The notes below the pieces were generated by a model. It searched no databases. It worked only from the letters and a program-made list of their open reading frames with translations, and had not been told where the DNA came from. 64,000 nucleotides of DNA, taken from NCBI GenBank assembly GCA_027924585.1, contig BSBM01000191.1:434001-498000 (forward strand), read 5' to 3'. Below, in pieces: positions 47,627-60,080 of this stretch. The DNA comes from Larix kaempferi (taxonomy: Eukaryota; Streptophyta; Pinopsida; Pinales; Pinaceae). The position numbers were made by a program, and so were the translations under genes. How positions within the stretch are numbered: the first letter of the stretch is position 1; every line of letters starts with the position of its first letter.

Positions 47627-48073
47627 AAGGCCAGGATTTATAGACCCCTCCTCACTCACAATTCTCACCAAATTCACTACGATTCGCCATTCAACTCCTC
47701 AATTTCGTCCAACGAGGGGTTCCCTGAGGTTCGAACTCCTCACCTTTACTTTATAAGATATGCGTTTCCTTTTACTGTCCTGCTGTATCTGTTGCAGAGG
47801 TGCGTGACGAGTAGCACGGATAAGAGCTGTGGTTGTTGTTATTTGCTATTTTAGTGTAATTTGGACAGTTTAGCTTCTCGCTTATCAAATTTTGATATGT
47901 ACAGTTCTCATAAGCGCCCTTTTCAATCTCGTTCAAATGAATTTGGGATATATGAGATCCTGATATACTTTGTTATATAATTTGTGCTGGATTTGTGTAA
48001 AAGCTGTAAATTGATTGAATTAGTCAATGATATATTTCTGTTACATTTTTCTGTACTGCCTGCAGATCACACA

Positions 48074-49700
48074 ATGGATTCAAGCAGCAAGTCGTACAAC
48101 GAAGCTGTCGATCGTCTCAATAAATTAGTAAAGTAATCTCACAGGATAATTTAATTTAATTACGCTGTAGTCTAGTCTCAACCAGTTACAGGTTTAGTCT
48201 AAGGTTTAGTCTAATTAAGATTTTTGCTATTTCTAGATCTCGCGTTATTCTGACATTGTTATTGGGATGGCTCATGGCAGGCAATCCCCCAATCTGCTCT
48301 CTGCTGCTACCAAGAAAATCGAGGAAATCACCGATGAGTTGCAAAAAGAGGTTGCAGTAGAAGGCGTGACCCAGAAATTGGCGGATGGGCTTGTTCTTGA
48401 CCCAGTCCAGAAGCTCAAAAATGGATTCACCCACTTCAAAAAAGAGGTTTACCAGTAAGTAAATTACATATTAATTATAGATCGATATCCTTATATGTCG
48501 TACTCAATTAATCCAAGTCTTGGATTTTCTCATGTGCAGAAAGGACACAGATTTGTTCTCCAAATTGTCCAAGGGCCAATCTCCCAAGGTAATTAGGACG
48601 GTTAAATCTCATGTAATTTACATTTCATTATGAAAGTATACTAATCTGTCGCTGTCGAAATTACAGTTCATGGTGTTTGCCTGCGCGGATTCGCGAGTAT
48701 GCCCTTCCCATGTTCTTCAATTCAATCTGGGAGAGGCTTTCGTCGTGCGGAACATTGCCAACATGGTTCCTCCCTACGAGAAGGTGAATTAATCTTATTT
48801 ATTTATAGAATTCTCTCTCGCTCGCACACATGTAGAATTCTCATTTCAATTTGTGAATTTTTCCAGAATGAATATCCAGGGACGAGTGCTGCCGTGGAAT
48901 ATGCCGTTCTGCATCTCAAGGTAATTATAGTAATGAGGTCATTCATAACGGAATCAATGTATTCTATTCTATTTATCTATCATGAAAAGGTAAATAAATA
49001 AATAAATTCATTGAATGGTTATCAGGTAGAGAATATAATGGTAATGGGGCACAGCTGCTGCGGAGGAATCAAGGCGCTTATGTCGATGCCAGACGACTGT
49101 ACCACACAAACGTGAGTTTCTGGTTAGGTAAGGAGCTTTGCTTTGGTCTGGTTTGGTAGAGTTGGAAGGTTCGATGTGTTTTCGGTGTGTGTGTAGGGCT
49201 TTCATTGAAGATTGGATCAAGATCGGACTCGACGCCAAGTCAAAGGTTAAGAAATCCCATGGAGACTTGGCATTTGAACAGCAATGTACTGTGTGTGAAA
49301 AGGTAATACTTTTTATTAATGAAATTGTTTTTTTAAGAATAAAGTTCTATTTTAATAGAGTTGTTTGTCATTACCATTAGAATAATTAAAGTTGGTCTTT
49401 TATTAGTAGTTTTTTTAAATGTGAGGTCAGATTTTATTGCATGTATAAGTATTTATATTATAGTTGCAAGATGACTTATCTAAGTTTGATTTACATCTTT
49501 AAAAAAACATTAACTTGTAATATAATATGCAGGAAGCGGTGAACGTATCATTGATGAATCTTCTGACGTTTCCATTCGTGAGAGATGGAGTTTTAAAGGG
49601 TACATTGGCTCTACATGGTGGATATTATAATTTTGTAGATGGAAGCTTCAGTAGATGGTCCTTCGCTTGTTCCATCACACAACCAGAGTCCTTAGAATGA
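48074..49700 (+). CDS. Beta-carbonic anhydrase, plant type
   Basis: It interconverts CO2 and bicarbonate. Eight exons join to 813 nt (270 aa): 48074-48132, 48281-48454, 48540-48588, 48667-48783, 48867-48920, 49026-49111, 49197-49302, 49533-49700, all with GT-AG introns and matching phases. Zinc ligands are Cys100 ([12 protein letters not shown]), His160 and Cys163 (MGHSCCGGI); the Asp102-Arg104 dyad is intact. Other family blocks are [57 protein letters not shown] and [15 protein letters not shown]. Alternative first-intron sites would add about 15 residues. With [18 protein letters not shown] as the start there is no chloroplast transit peptide, so a cytosolic form is likely. It is the only intact host gene in the window. 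Confidence 0.95.
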
Positions 49701-51190
49701 GCTTGTGCCAGAGCTCTACTTAGGTAGTTAGTTATATTGATATTAATGAAGTTGAGTTTGTGTTTTGCTTGCCTTACTCCCTAGTGGCGTAAGCGCTTCC
49801 TATAATTTATTTTGGGGAACGACCTTTCAAAACTCCTTTTTTTAATAAATGTTATTTGGCTTTTATTATGCTTATTCTCGTCTTGTTTTTAATTTCATTT
49901 CACTTTAGAAGATATGTCCCGTGACTATGTACTTTGCATCGTAAGGACTGTATCAATTTATATTTTAGTGTGTTGGTTATTTGTTTGTGGGTTGGTTGGG
50001 GAAGATGGTTTGGTTGCACACGACATTTTAAGTTGTTTACGTTGCTATTTTGCAAGAGATTGTCAAATATACAAGTTTTAAGTTGTACTTTTAATTACAT
50101 TATTCAAATCGTATCCCGTGTGGATAATAAATTGATATTAATATTTTTATACTTTATATTTTTTTTATTTTTAATTTGTAAAGTAACTTGGGAAGATATA
50201 TTATTTCTTATTATTAATTATTTAATTTATATTTAGAAACGAAGAGAACTTTATTTTTATGTGTACACAGAAGAAAAAAGTAACCAATGGAGAACTTTGG
50301 AGTTATTATTATTATTTATTTAGTTTACATTTAGAAATGAATAAAAGTTTATTTTTTCTTATAAATAAAAAAAAGGTAACAAGAGAAAGAGAGAGCTCAA
50401 TGACTTTTTAGGTGTAGTATTCTTATTTAAATGATGAATTGTGTTGGTACTATGTCAAACATGATATTGGCATTAGTTTTATATGTAAAATGTAAATGTG
50501 ATTAATTATGTTGGTATTATGCCAAACATGATATTGGGATTAGTTCTATATATAAAATGTAAATGACATGATGATATCTTTAAAAGAAAAAAGAAAAAAA
50601 GAAATAGTTTTATGGTCACGAGGACCTACATAGTTGAAGATTGCAAAAGTGATGCATTCATTGTGTAGCTCAATAAGAAGACATTATATGTACATAATTA
50701 GAAAAAAGAGGACAACATAAGAAAATGAAGGCAAAAGAAGGAAGGAGGAAAAAGACAAATTCATTGAAAAAAAATGCATTGACATTAAGAGAAACTTGGG
50801 GTCAAGCATGGACTTGTGATTTTTTAAACTAAAAAAACCTTAATTTCAAATTATAGTATTAAAAATGATGACGTTCCCCATAGGTTGAAAAAGAAAAATA
50901 ATAAACATATTTAGATGGTTAAACCCTTCAATATTAGCTAATCACGGTTAAACCCTTCCATGGTTCATTAAGAGGTTCATGGTTAAACCTCTTACATACA
51001 TTTTGCAATACATTGTCTCATTCATTTAGTTAAAAAGATGTGTTTCCTCCTAGGAAGTCATAGGTTCAAATATGGAAAGGAGTAGGGTATGTACACCTCC
51101 ATATACTTCACGAATCAAATAATTGTGAAAAGGGGTGCCCATGTCCCACAAACAAGGGAGTCTCATACACCAAAATTTGTTTGAACTTTC
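49462..51190 (+). repeat. Segmental duplication, copy 1 (CA last intron/exon and downstream)
   Basis: Collinear with 62269-64000 at an offset of about 12.81 kb, starting inside the last intron (AGTTGCAAGATGACTTATC). It continues through exon 8, the 3' UTR and about 1.5 kb of AT-rich DNA to near 51190, where the window's second copy runs out. Differences are scattered substitutions and small indels. After the stop codon at 49700 this copy holds no further gene. Confidence 0.88.
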
Positions 51191-51360
51191 ATGCAATCCA
51201 TCCTTTTAGCTCATGTTGTTAGCAACATATAGAAAAAAGAATTCGATTTGCACTAATTTATAAATTTCTAGCTCAATTGCTTATGTTGTTGGATTAGTCT
51301 TCCTTGCAAACCATAAACCCTCAAAAGTGAATATGACTTACTGAGAAACCACAAAAAATG

Positions 51361-52191
51361 TATTACCTTATCTTAAAAGAAAAATGCATTCCTTGTCACC
51401 TAAAATGCCCATGAAACCACACAAGTAAGGGCCTTATGGTATTTCATGGCCTTGTTTGTAAACCATAACTTTAAACATTCATCCATTATTCCTTAATACT
51501 TTCTAGTTCTACCTATTGGTGAAATTGATTATGCCCATACTTCCTTTGCAAATGGATAGTGGATTAGTAAATGATTTATTGTTTCTTCACCATTCCTACA
51601 CATCAAACAAATTACCAAGCTCTTCTTTGGGGAACTTCCCAAGTTAAGACCTTGTTTACAACTATTAGCCACAAAAATATTCTAATATTTAGAGGGGTCT
51701 TTATCATCTAAAGGGATTTATTCAACCGTATATTACCTTATCTTAAAAGAAAAATGCATTCCTCGTCACCTAAAATTCCCATGAAACCACACAAGTAAGG
51801 GCTTTATGGTATTCCATGGCCTTGTTTGTAAACCATAACTTTAAACATTCATCCATTATTCCTTGATACTTTCTAGTTCTACCTATTGGTGAAATTGATT
51901 ATGCCCATACTTTCTTTGCAAATGGATAGTGTATTATTAAATGATTTATTGTTTCTTCACCATTCTTACACATCAAACAAATTACCAAGCTCTTCTTTGG
52001 GGAACTTCCCAAGTTAAGACCTTGTTTATAACTGTTAGCCACAAAAATATTCCAATCTTTAGAGGGATCTTTATCATCTAAAGGGATTTATTCAACCATA
52101 AGTTTTCTTCTTCATATTTCACATATGTAAATATAGCCTTGTACCATAATCAAGTTGTATATATGTTAGATGTAAAAAATTTAGAACATAC
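51361..52191 (-). mobile_element. LINE 3' remnant with tandemly duplicated zf-RVT region
   Basis: Two adjacent 370-bp copies (51361-51730 and 51731-52100). On the minus strand each encodes ICLMCRNGEETINHLLIHYP followed by FAKEVWA, the zinc-binding domain after the reverse transcriptase of plant L1-type LINEs. The LINE's RT lies at 60081-61290 on the same strand. Element F split the two at the CATAC site. Stops make it non-coding. Confidence 0.75.
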
Positions 52192-52794
52192 TGTTGAGAT
52201 ATTGTAACTTCAAAGAATATTATATTTGTACTTTATTATTCCAGAGATGTTTCATTCCTCCGTGAAGATCTTATTGTATATCCGGAGATGTTTATTCCTC
52301 CGTCGGAATGTGGTAACTTGGGTTATTAGAATTCCCTAGTGGGGGTCGGACCTATGTGTGTTATGTGGGTCAAAGGGTTATTAGACCACCCTAGAGGGGT
52401 CGGCCCAGTTAGTTGTAGTGGGGTATTTAACCCATTGGTTAAATACGAGCCTACATGTCTTGTGTAAAAGACAAGTCGGAGTAGTGTATAAATAGAGGAG
52501 GTGTATTCCTCATTCCACACACTCACTCACTAGAGAGTAGCGCACTTGTGGAGGAGAGGTCTGCTATGATGGAGTAGGAGATCATGTCTTTGGTTTGCAT
52601 CTTTGTATATTGCTGGTCATCTATATTGAGGAAGCTTTACTGGGTTTTCTACCCCATGAGGGTTTCCTAGGATAACTCTGTGTCTCTTGTGTTTATGCTA
52701 TGCTTGTTGTTTCTTCAGTGATCCTATATATGCTATTATTGTGAAATGGAATGTAATGTTGCTATTTTCTGTCTTAGCATATTAAATCTTAACA
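52192..52794 (+). repeat. Element F 5' LTR
   Basis: TGTTGAGATATTG...TTAACA, 603 bp. It contains TATAAATAG at about 52488-52496, a plausible TATA box for element transcription. Confidence 0.93.
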
Positions 52795-52806
52795 TGGTAT
52801 CAGAGC
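52795..52806 (+). other. Element F primer binding site
   Basis: TGGTATCAGAGC immediately after the 5' LTR; initiator tRNA-Met type. Confidence 0.95.
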
Positions 52807-55800
52807 TAACCTGAAGGAAGGAAATGTATGGCACTTACGACACTTGCTTTACTTACGACAATTTGAAGGTTAGGGTTTTATATAGCAAAAACCAGTCATC
52901 GTGGAACTTTCGCCATACATCCCTTTTGGCAAAGGTTCAGGATCTAAAACCTTTACAGGTCATACATACCATCTCCAGGTATCTTGTGTCCAAAGGGAAC
53001 CCTCAGATTCGTTGTACTTTGTAAGTTATGATCAGTACAAGTTAGGGTTTCTGCCTCTTCCAGATCTCAGTCAAAATCAGGTGACCTAGGCAAAAAGGTC
53101 ATAACTTGGGCTAGAAAGCTCCAAATGAAATTTCGTAAAAAGTGACAGGTAGTACACAGACTGTACTATCTCAGAAAACGTTTTCAGAGGCCGAAGTTGA
53201 ACCAGTGACACGTGGAATGCCGTACAAGTTCTCTCTTCTGTTTTATCCCATAAACAGGTCATGTTGCGACACTTGGCATTACTTGGGCTAGGAAGCTCCA
53301 AATGAAATTTCGTAAAATGTGACAGGTAGTACACAGACTGTACTATCTCAGGAAACGTTTTCAGAGGCCGAAGTTGAACCAGTGACATGTGGCACGCCGT
53401 ACAAGTTCGCTCTCCTGTTTTACCACATAAACAGGTCACGTTGCGACACTTGGCATAACTCTCTCTCAGAAAATCCAATTGAGGTCAAACCTGTCGGGAT
53501 GGAAAGATGACAGGTCAGGCTACCAAAGAAAAAGTTTTCAGACCCTGTGGAGCGAAAATTTTGGAGTTACAGCAGAAACAATCAGGTACATATTTATGTA
53601 AAAACAAAATTATTTTTGGAGCACCTTCATTCATGGCTTCCAGAATTTAGGATTTCGGAGAAAGTTAGAATTTTTGGAATCGAAATCCACGGCTGAATGC
53701 TACTCAGGAAAATCGAAATTTAGAGACCAAGATCGAATTTTTTGGTTGGGTAGAAGACCGGGCTTGATCAAACCCCAGTTCAGGATTTTGATCAGAAAGA
53801 TGGAAAATTAGGGCTTCAGCAAAAGTTGGAATTTTTGAAGTCTGTAACCACGGATGGAAGCTTCTCAGAAAAATAAGAGTTTAGAGCCTTGGATCGAACC
53901 TTTTGATTGGACAGAAGGGTGGGCTTCATCAAACCCTAGTTCGGGTTCCTGTCCAGAAGATCCAGAAGTTTCGAAGAAAATTTTGAGGGGTCAAATTTTG
54001 GAGATTTCAAAATTGAAGTATGCTAGTTTGATCAGCTCAGCAAGACACATCCTTCCATCCATTCAGAAGTGTGAAAGTCAAAGATTGAATTTTTAGGGTT
54101 TCTCTAGAAAACCCTAATCAAGCTCCAGATCAAGTTTCAAGGGGAGTTGAGGCTAAGGCCTTACATAAGAAGACTACAAGAAGTCTTGACAGGTATGACT
54201 TAAGGAGGTTCATGTATTTCTTGAAATCTGATTCTTGATTAAGTTCATAATGTGTTTGTCTTCATATTATTTATTGGTACAATATTGATTAATGTTAGAA
54301 TTGTCTTATCACCCTAGTAACAGTATGAATGCATGTGAATGATCGAAGACATTCATTGATTAGGGCTATATGATTGTACTAATGCATTACGGTGTTGTGC
54401 GAGGTTGATGTTGTCTGCTAACAAGATACAGGTACATCACAAAAGACAAATCAAGTTCCATGACCATGACAACATGAAGACAAAGACTCATCCATAATCT
54501 TTGATCACATAGAAGTTCTACTTACAATGTATGTATGACTTTGCTCTATTATGCTTAACCTATGAGATATGCAGTTTCCAACATAGGATCTCTAAATCAT
54601 TGAAGAGAACAAAGAAGATATTGATTAGGTATGTTAGACATAACTAAGCAAGTATACTAATCCAGGTATGTTTTCCTATGTCATGTTAGAATCTTACCTT
54701 GTGTTAGGATCCCTTATATAAGTATACTTGGTATGATTGGTTATGCTTATTCATAAAGTTAGTAAGCAAGGGTTTATGCATATTATGTCTCTTATCTTGG
54801 TTGATTATTTAACTAACTAGATCAAACAAGAATATGCATGAGTAAAAGAAGACTTCCCTGAAACCTTGAATATTATCTATAATCATGACTATACATTTTC
54901 AAGATTATTTAGAACTATAATGTTTTGATAACATTGAGAATATACTAATGAATGTATGTTTGTGTATGAGATCATGAGGATGACACTTGAGCATGCACAG
55001 TGGTACAGAATGAATAGAAGTTCAAAAGACATACAGAAGATCAAGCGGGAGGCAACCACACAAACAGAAAAGATAAGTATTTGAGTTGTTATTTGAAATA
55101 GTAAATGATATTGCCTGTAATAGGTTGTATGCATATTTGTATTCCTAGAATATATGATGCCAAGCGTAAACATTCATAGAGCATTGAAAAGTATACTACT
55201 AATATGCATATGATTGGTAAGTTGGACAAACATTCCATTGTTGCGTGTCTAGAATGAAACCTCTTTGCTGACATGCTGAGAGCTGTACACACACTCAATA
55301 GTATGTTCTGGTAGAGATGGAAGGCATCTAGATAGCCACTGTATGCATACAGGATATGGGAAAGTGTTGTGCCAAAGTATTGGTCAAAATAGTTGCATAA
55401 CTATGTAAACAATATTTGTATGCATAATAGGTTATCATGTCAATATGATTTGATGATTATGAAGTATTACTAATCATGTACTTAATTTTGATTTGTAGGA
55501 AAGATCATGATGAATGATGAACACTGAACAAGCGATGGATGTTCAACAGAGTATTTACAAATCAAACACACTTTAGAAGGCTTGTGGCTAGAATATTCTC
55601 TTAGAAAGAGGAAGAGAATCATGATGAGATGTTTGCTCCAAGTGGCTAGATAAGACCATTCTCTTAATGGTGTAATTAAAGAAGAAGTGTGAATCAGGTT
55701 CTGTATGGGTTCCCAGGATCGATAATCAATCGATGAGCTTAATGATCACCATGGGTGATGAGGATCTCAACCTTTGCTACAAGGTTGAATATTGTTTCTA

Positions 55801-55932
55801 TACACAGATGACATGGATGCAAGAAGGAACTCACCACAAAGTTCAAATGATATTGAGGCTCATATCAGTAGACCCATCTAACGAGAGATGGCACAGATAG
55901 ATATGTAGAAGATCATTCAATGCAGAGTGTGA
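52807..55932 (+). other. Element F interior, no recognisable gene
   Basis: About 3.1 kb where Gag-Pro-Int would be expected. It contains a diverged direct repeat of roughly 170-180 bp (about 53100-53275 and 53282-53460, sharing CAGAGGCCGAAGTTGAACCA) and only short ORFs such as 53854-54096 without known motifs. I cannot identify copia gag or integrase. Confidence 0.5.
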
Positions 55933-56925
55933 ATGATGTTCAATCACAAAGAGAGAATTGACAGTTTCTTGATAAGCTTGGACTTTACCAAAAGTAAAGT
56001 TGTTCCTAACCTTTACCTTAAGGTTGTGGTTGGTGAATATATCATACCATTATTGTATGACGATGATCTCTTTCTGACAAAGAATGAGAAAAATATCATG
56101 AAAAGAAAGAAGAAGATGGCTGCAGAAATGAAAATGAAAGATCTCAGATTGATGCATTACTTCCTAGGTCTGGAAGTATGGCAAGGCTTAGAAGGAATCT
56201 TTCTCAACCAAGGAAAGTATGCTGAGAAATATTAAAAGGACTTGATGTGTTGGTATGGCCACTCTTGAAGTTGTTAGCAGACGACTCATCAAAGTTAGTG
56301 GATAGAACTCTGTACAGACAAAATACTGAGTCATTGATATGTCTAACGAATACTAGGTCAGATATATGCTTTGCTGTGAACACCTTGAGTCAGTATCTAG
56401 TGGAAACTAGATGTGTTCACCTGATAAACTGCAAATCATGTGATATGGTACCTAAAGGTAACAATAGACTTTGATCTATATTATCTTGGAGATCATGACT
56501 TCAGATGGCTACACAGATGTTGATTGGGAAGGAAGTGTATCAAACAGGAAGAGCACATCGAGAGGATGTTATTGTCTGGGATCAGCCATGATCTCGTGGT
56601 TTAGCAAGAAACAATCTAGTGTGGCTCTTAGCACAAGCAGAATATATGGCTGCTTGCTCTGCTAAGTTATGAAGCAGTATGGCTTCAGGATTGTTTGACT
56701 TAGAGATAGACCCAACTATGATCCTATGTGACAAACATAGTTGTATCAAGATGGTAGAGAATCTAGTGTTCCAAGATATGGTGCAGAAAGGAACCAAAAG
56801 TTTGAATTTGTAACAAGTTACCAATGTACTAACCAAACTTCTACCGATCCGATGTACTAACCAAACCTCTACCTCAAGTAAAGTTTTCCGAGACAAACTT
56901 AATATAGTTCAGAAGGACCCTCCTC
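55933..56925 (+). pseudogene. Element F copia RT C-terminus and RNase H
   Basis: The first frame reads LDFTKSKVVPNLYLK and then PLLYDDDLFLTKNEKNI, the copia Y(V)DD region, followed by MKDLRLMHYFLGLEVWQ. After stops, SLICLTNTRSDICFAVNTLSQYL belongs to the RT-RNase H connection. GYTDVDWEGSVSNRKSTSRG and SAMISWFSKKQSSVALSTS are copia RNase H. The expected Ala-Glu-Ala after ALST is degenerate. Several stops and frameshifts make it non-functional. Confidence 0.85.
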
Positions 56926-57019
56926 GAAAGGGGGAGTGATGTGATAACTCATGATGAGATTGCCTGCATCGACAGTGAGGTCGATGATGAGGATACCTAT
57001 ATTAGTGATGCCGACAAAG

Positions 57020-57890
57020 AGGTTGGTGGATGGTCCTTAGACAGGGTCTAAGGTGACAAGGGGATTGCATCATCCTTGAACACATGTTCTGAAGAGAGCC
57101 GTAGACATGATGTCTTTGAAAATGAAGTCCTTGGTGTACAGAATAGGATTGCATCATCCTGAAGAGAGCCGTAGACATGATGTCTTTGAAAATGAAGTCC
57201 TTGGTGGACAGAATAGGATTGCATCATCCTGAAGAGAGCCGTAGACATGATGTCTCCGAAAATGAAGTCCTTGGTGGACAGAATAGGATTGCATCATCCT
57301 GAAGAGAGCCGTAGACATGATGTCTCCGAAAATGAAGTCCTTGGTGGACAGAATAGGATTGCATCATCCTTAAGAGAGCCGTAGACATGATGTCTCCGAA
57401 AATGAAGTCCTTGGTGGACAGAATAGGATTGCATCATCCTTAAGAGAGCCGTAGACATGATGTCTCCGAAAATGAAGTCCTTGGTGGACATAATAGGATT
57501 GCATCATCCTGAAGAGAGCCGCAGACATGATGTCTCCGAAAATGAAGTCCTTGGTGGACAGAATAGGATTGCATCATCCTGAAGAGAGCCGTAGACATGA
57601 TGTCTCCGAAAATGAAGTCCTTGGTGGACAGAATAGGATTGCATCATCCTGAAGAGAGCCGTAGACATGATGTCTCCGAAAATGAAGTCCTTGGTGGACA
57701 GAATAGGATTGCATCATCCTGAAGAGAGCCGTAGACATGATGTCTCCGAAAATGAAGTCCTTGGTGGACAGAATAGGATTGCATCATCCTGAAGAGAGCC
57801 GTAGACATGATGTCTCCGAGAATGAAGTCCTTGGTGGACAAAATAGGATTGCATCATCCTAAAGAGAGCCGTAGACAGATGTCTCCGAGA
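57020..57890 (+). repeat. 70-bp tandem array in element F
   Basis: GAAGAGAGCC-type unit starts recur at exactly 70-bp steps from 57091 to 57861 (12 units) with very few substitutions and almost no indels. Each unit contains AGACATGATGTCT, a near-palindrome. Confidence 0.92.
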
Positions 57891-58420
57891 ACAAAATCCT
57901 GAATGAACAGGTAAGGGGATTGTATCGTCCTCGGACTTTAGTCCTGTGAATTGAGTCGTAGATAAGATGTCTCCGAGAACAAAATCCTGAATGAACAGGT
58001 AAGGGGATTGTATCGTCCTCGGACTTTAGTCCTATGAATTGAGCCGTAGACAAGATGTCTCCGAGAACAAAATCCTAAATGAACAGGTAAGGGGATTGTA
58101 TCGTCCTCGAACTTTAGTCCTGTGAATTGGGCCGTAGACAAGATGTCTTTGAGAATAAAATCCTGAATGAACAGGTAAGGGGATTGGATCGTCCTCGGAC
58201 TTTGGTCCTGTGAATTGAGTCGTAGACAAGATGTCTCCGAGAATAAAAATCCTGAATGAACAGGTAAGGGGATTGGATCGTCCTCGGACTTTGGTCCTGT
58301 GAATTGAGCCGTAGACAAGATGTCTCCGAGAATAAAAATCCTGAATGAACAGGTAAGGGGATTGGATTGTCCTCGGACTTTGGTCCTGTGAATTGAGCCA
58401 TAGACATGAGGTCTCCGAGA
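57891..58420 (+). repeat. About 88-bp tandem array in element F
   Basis: About six units marked by GAACAGGTAAGGGGATTG and sharing GCCGTAGACAAGATGTCTCC with the 70-bp family, so the two are related. A 191-codon minus ORF across it is a repeat artefact. Confidence 0.88.
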
Positions 58421-58700
58421 ATTGAATGATAGGACTGGATCGTCCCTGGACTTCAGTTCAAAAGGTACATGATAGGACTGGATCGTCCCTGGACTTCTGT
58501 TCAAAAGGTACATGATAGGACTGGATCGTCCTTGGACCTCGGTTCAAAAGGTACATGATAGGACTGGATCGTCCCTGGACCTCGGTTCAAAAGGTACATG
58601 ATAGGACTGGATCGTCCCTGGACTTCATTCAAAAGGTACATGGTAGGACTGGATCGTCTTTGGACCTCGGTTCAAAAGGTACATGACTGGATTGTATCAT
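58421..58700 (+). repeat. About 43-bp tandem array in element F
   Basis: Six or so units containing ATAGGACTGGATCGTCC and TTCAAAAGGTACATG. Confidence 0.88.
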
Positions 58701-58769
58701 CCATGGACCTATGTCCTAAAGAGAGCGGGATTGATCATCCTGTAATATGATCGTGTGTGTTACAGGATA

Positions 58770-58918
58770 TGCTGCTATGTATTAGTGAGAATACATGCTT
58801 TTGATGATAGATGTATTAGTGAGAATACATACTTTTGATGATAGATGTATTAGTGAGAATACATGCTTTTGATGATAGATGTATTAGTGAGAATACATGT
58901 TTTGATGATAGATGTATC
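58770..58918 (+). repeat. About 34-bp tandem array in element F
   Basis: Four units of TGATGATAGATGTATTAG followed by TGAGAATACATGCTTT. Confidence 0.88.
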
Positions 58919-58929
58919 AGTGTGGATAC

Positions 58930-59290
58930 TGATGCTGTAGATCGAGATGATCCAGATGCTAATGTTGTAGATCGCGATGATCCAGATGCTGTAGATCATG
59001 ATGATCCAGATGCTGTAGATTGAAATGATCCAGATGCTGTAAGATCGAGATGATCCAGATGTTGTAGATCAAGATGATTCAGATGCCGTAGATCGAGATG
59101 ATCCAGATGCTGATGCTGTAGATCGTGATGATCGAGATGCTGTAGATCGAGATGATCCAGATGCTGTAGATCGTGATGATCTAGATGCTGTAGAGCGAGA
59201 TGATCCAGAGGCTGTAGATCGAGATGATCCCAATGCTGATGATCATATGATGACGATGCTGATGATCGTGAGGATCCAGATGTTGATGTT
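58930..59290 (+). repeat. About 18-24-bp tandem array in element F
   Basis: Fifteen or so units of GATGATCCAGATGCTGTAGA variants. Confidence 0.88.
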
Positions 59291-59465
59291 GTTGTAGCTG
59301 TTTGAAGTGCTACAGAAGATAAAGACTCAGTACTGAATATGTTGATGTTCCAGTAATTGCTCGAGTTACTGATGATGTTGAGAAAGCTTCCAATGATTTA
59401 TAGATGTATCATGTATGATGTTGATGACTCCTTGCTCGCGCAGATGATGTTATAATATCCTTCTC

Positions 59466-59477
59466 GTTAAGGGGGAG
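59466..59477 (+). other. Element F polypurine tract
   Basis: GTTAAGGGGGAG abuts the 3' LTR. A near copy, GAAAGGGGGAGT, is at 56926-56937 directly after the pol remnant. Confidence 0.85.
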
Positions 59478-60080
59478 TGTTGAGATATTGTAACTTCAAA
59501 GAATATTATATTTGTACTTTATTATTCCGAAGATGTTTCATTCCTCCGTGAAGATCTTATTGTATATCCAGAGATGTTTATTCCTCCGTCGGAATGTGGT
59601 AACTTGGGTTATTAGACTTCCCTAGTGGGGGTTGGCCCTATGTGTGTTATGTGGGTCAAAGGGTTATTAGACCACCCTAGAGGGGTCGGCCCAGTTAGTT
59701 GTAGTGGGGTATTTAACCCATTGGTTAAATACGAGCCTACATGTCTTGTGTAAAAGACAAGTCGGAGTAGTGTATAAATAGAGGAGGTGTATTCCTCATT
59801 CCACACACTCACTCACTAGAGAGTAGCGCACTTGTGGAGGAGAGGTCTGCTATGATGGAGGAGGAGATCATGTCTTTGGTTTGCATCTTTGTATATTGCT
59901 GGTCATCTATATTGAGGAAGCTTTACTGGGTTTTCTACCCCATGAGGGTTTCCCAGGATAACTCTGTGTCTCTTGTGTTTATGCTATGCTTGTTGTTTCT
60001 TCAGTGATCCTATATATTCTATTATTGTGAAATGGAATGTAATGCTGCTATTTTCTGTCTTAGCATATTAAATCTTAACA
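59478..60080 (+). repeat. Element F 3' LTR
   Basis: 603 bp direct repeat of 52192-52794, preceded by the PPT and followed by CATAC. Confidence 0.93.

Larger units (their letters stand above)
52192..60080 (+). mobile_element. Element F: copia-like LTR retrotransposon with 3' tandem arrays
   Basis: LTRs of 603 bp each (52192-52794 and 59478-60080) with about ten differences by eye, flanked by perfect TSDs CATAC (52187-52191 and 60081-60085). PBS and PPT confirm + orientation. Only the C-terminal part of copia RT and its RNase H are recognisable; Gag, protease and integrase are not. Between pol and the 3' LTR lie 2.2 kb of tandem repeats. It inserted into the minus-strand LINE. Confidence 0.92.

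Noticed and set aside
47505-47756. Transit peptide exon for carbonic anhydrase starting at 47505
   Set aside because: Splicing at the strong donor 47626 to the acceptor at 48065 puts this ATG out of frame with the enzyme and soon hits a stop.
57938-58513. 191-codon minus-strand ORF
   Set aside because: It translates the 88-bp and 43-bp tandem arrays; the periodic sequence shows a repeat artefact.
57020-59290. CRISPR-like array
   Set aside because: Units are directly adjacent tandem repeats without unique spacers, in a plant retroelement.
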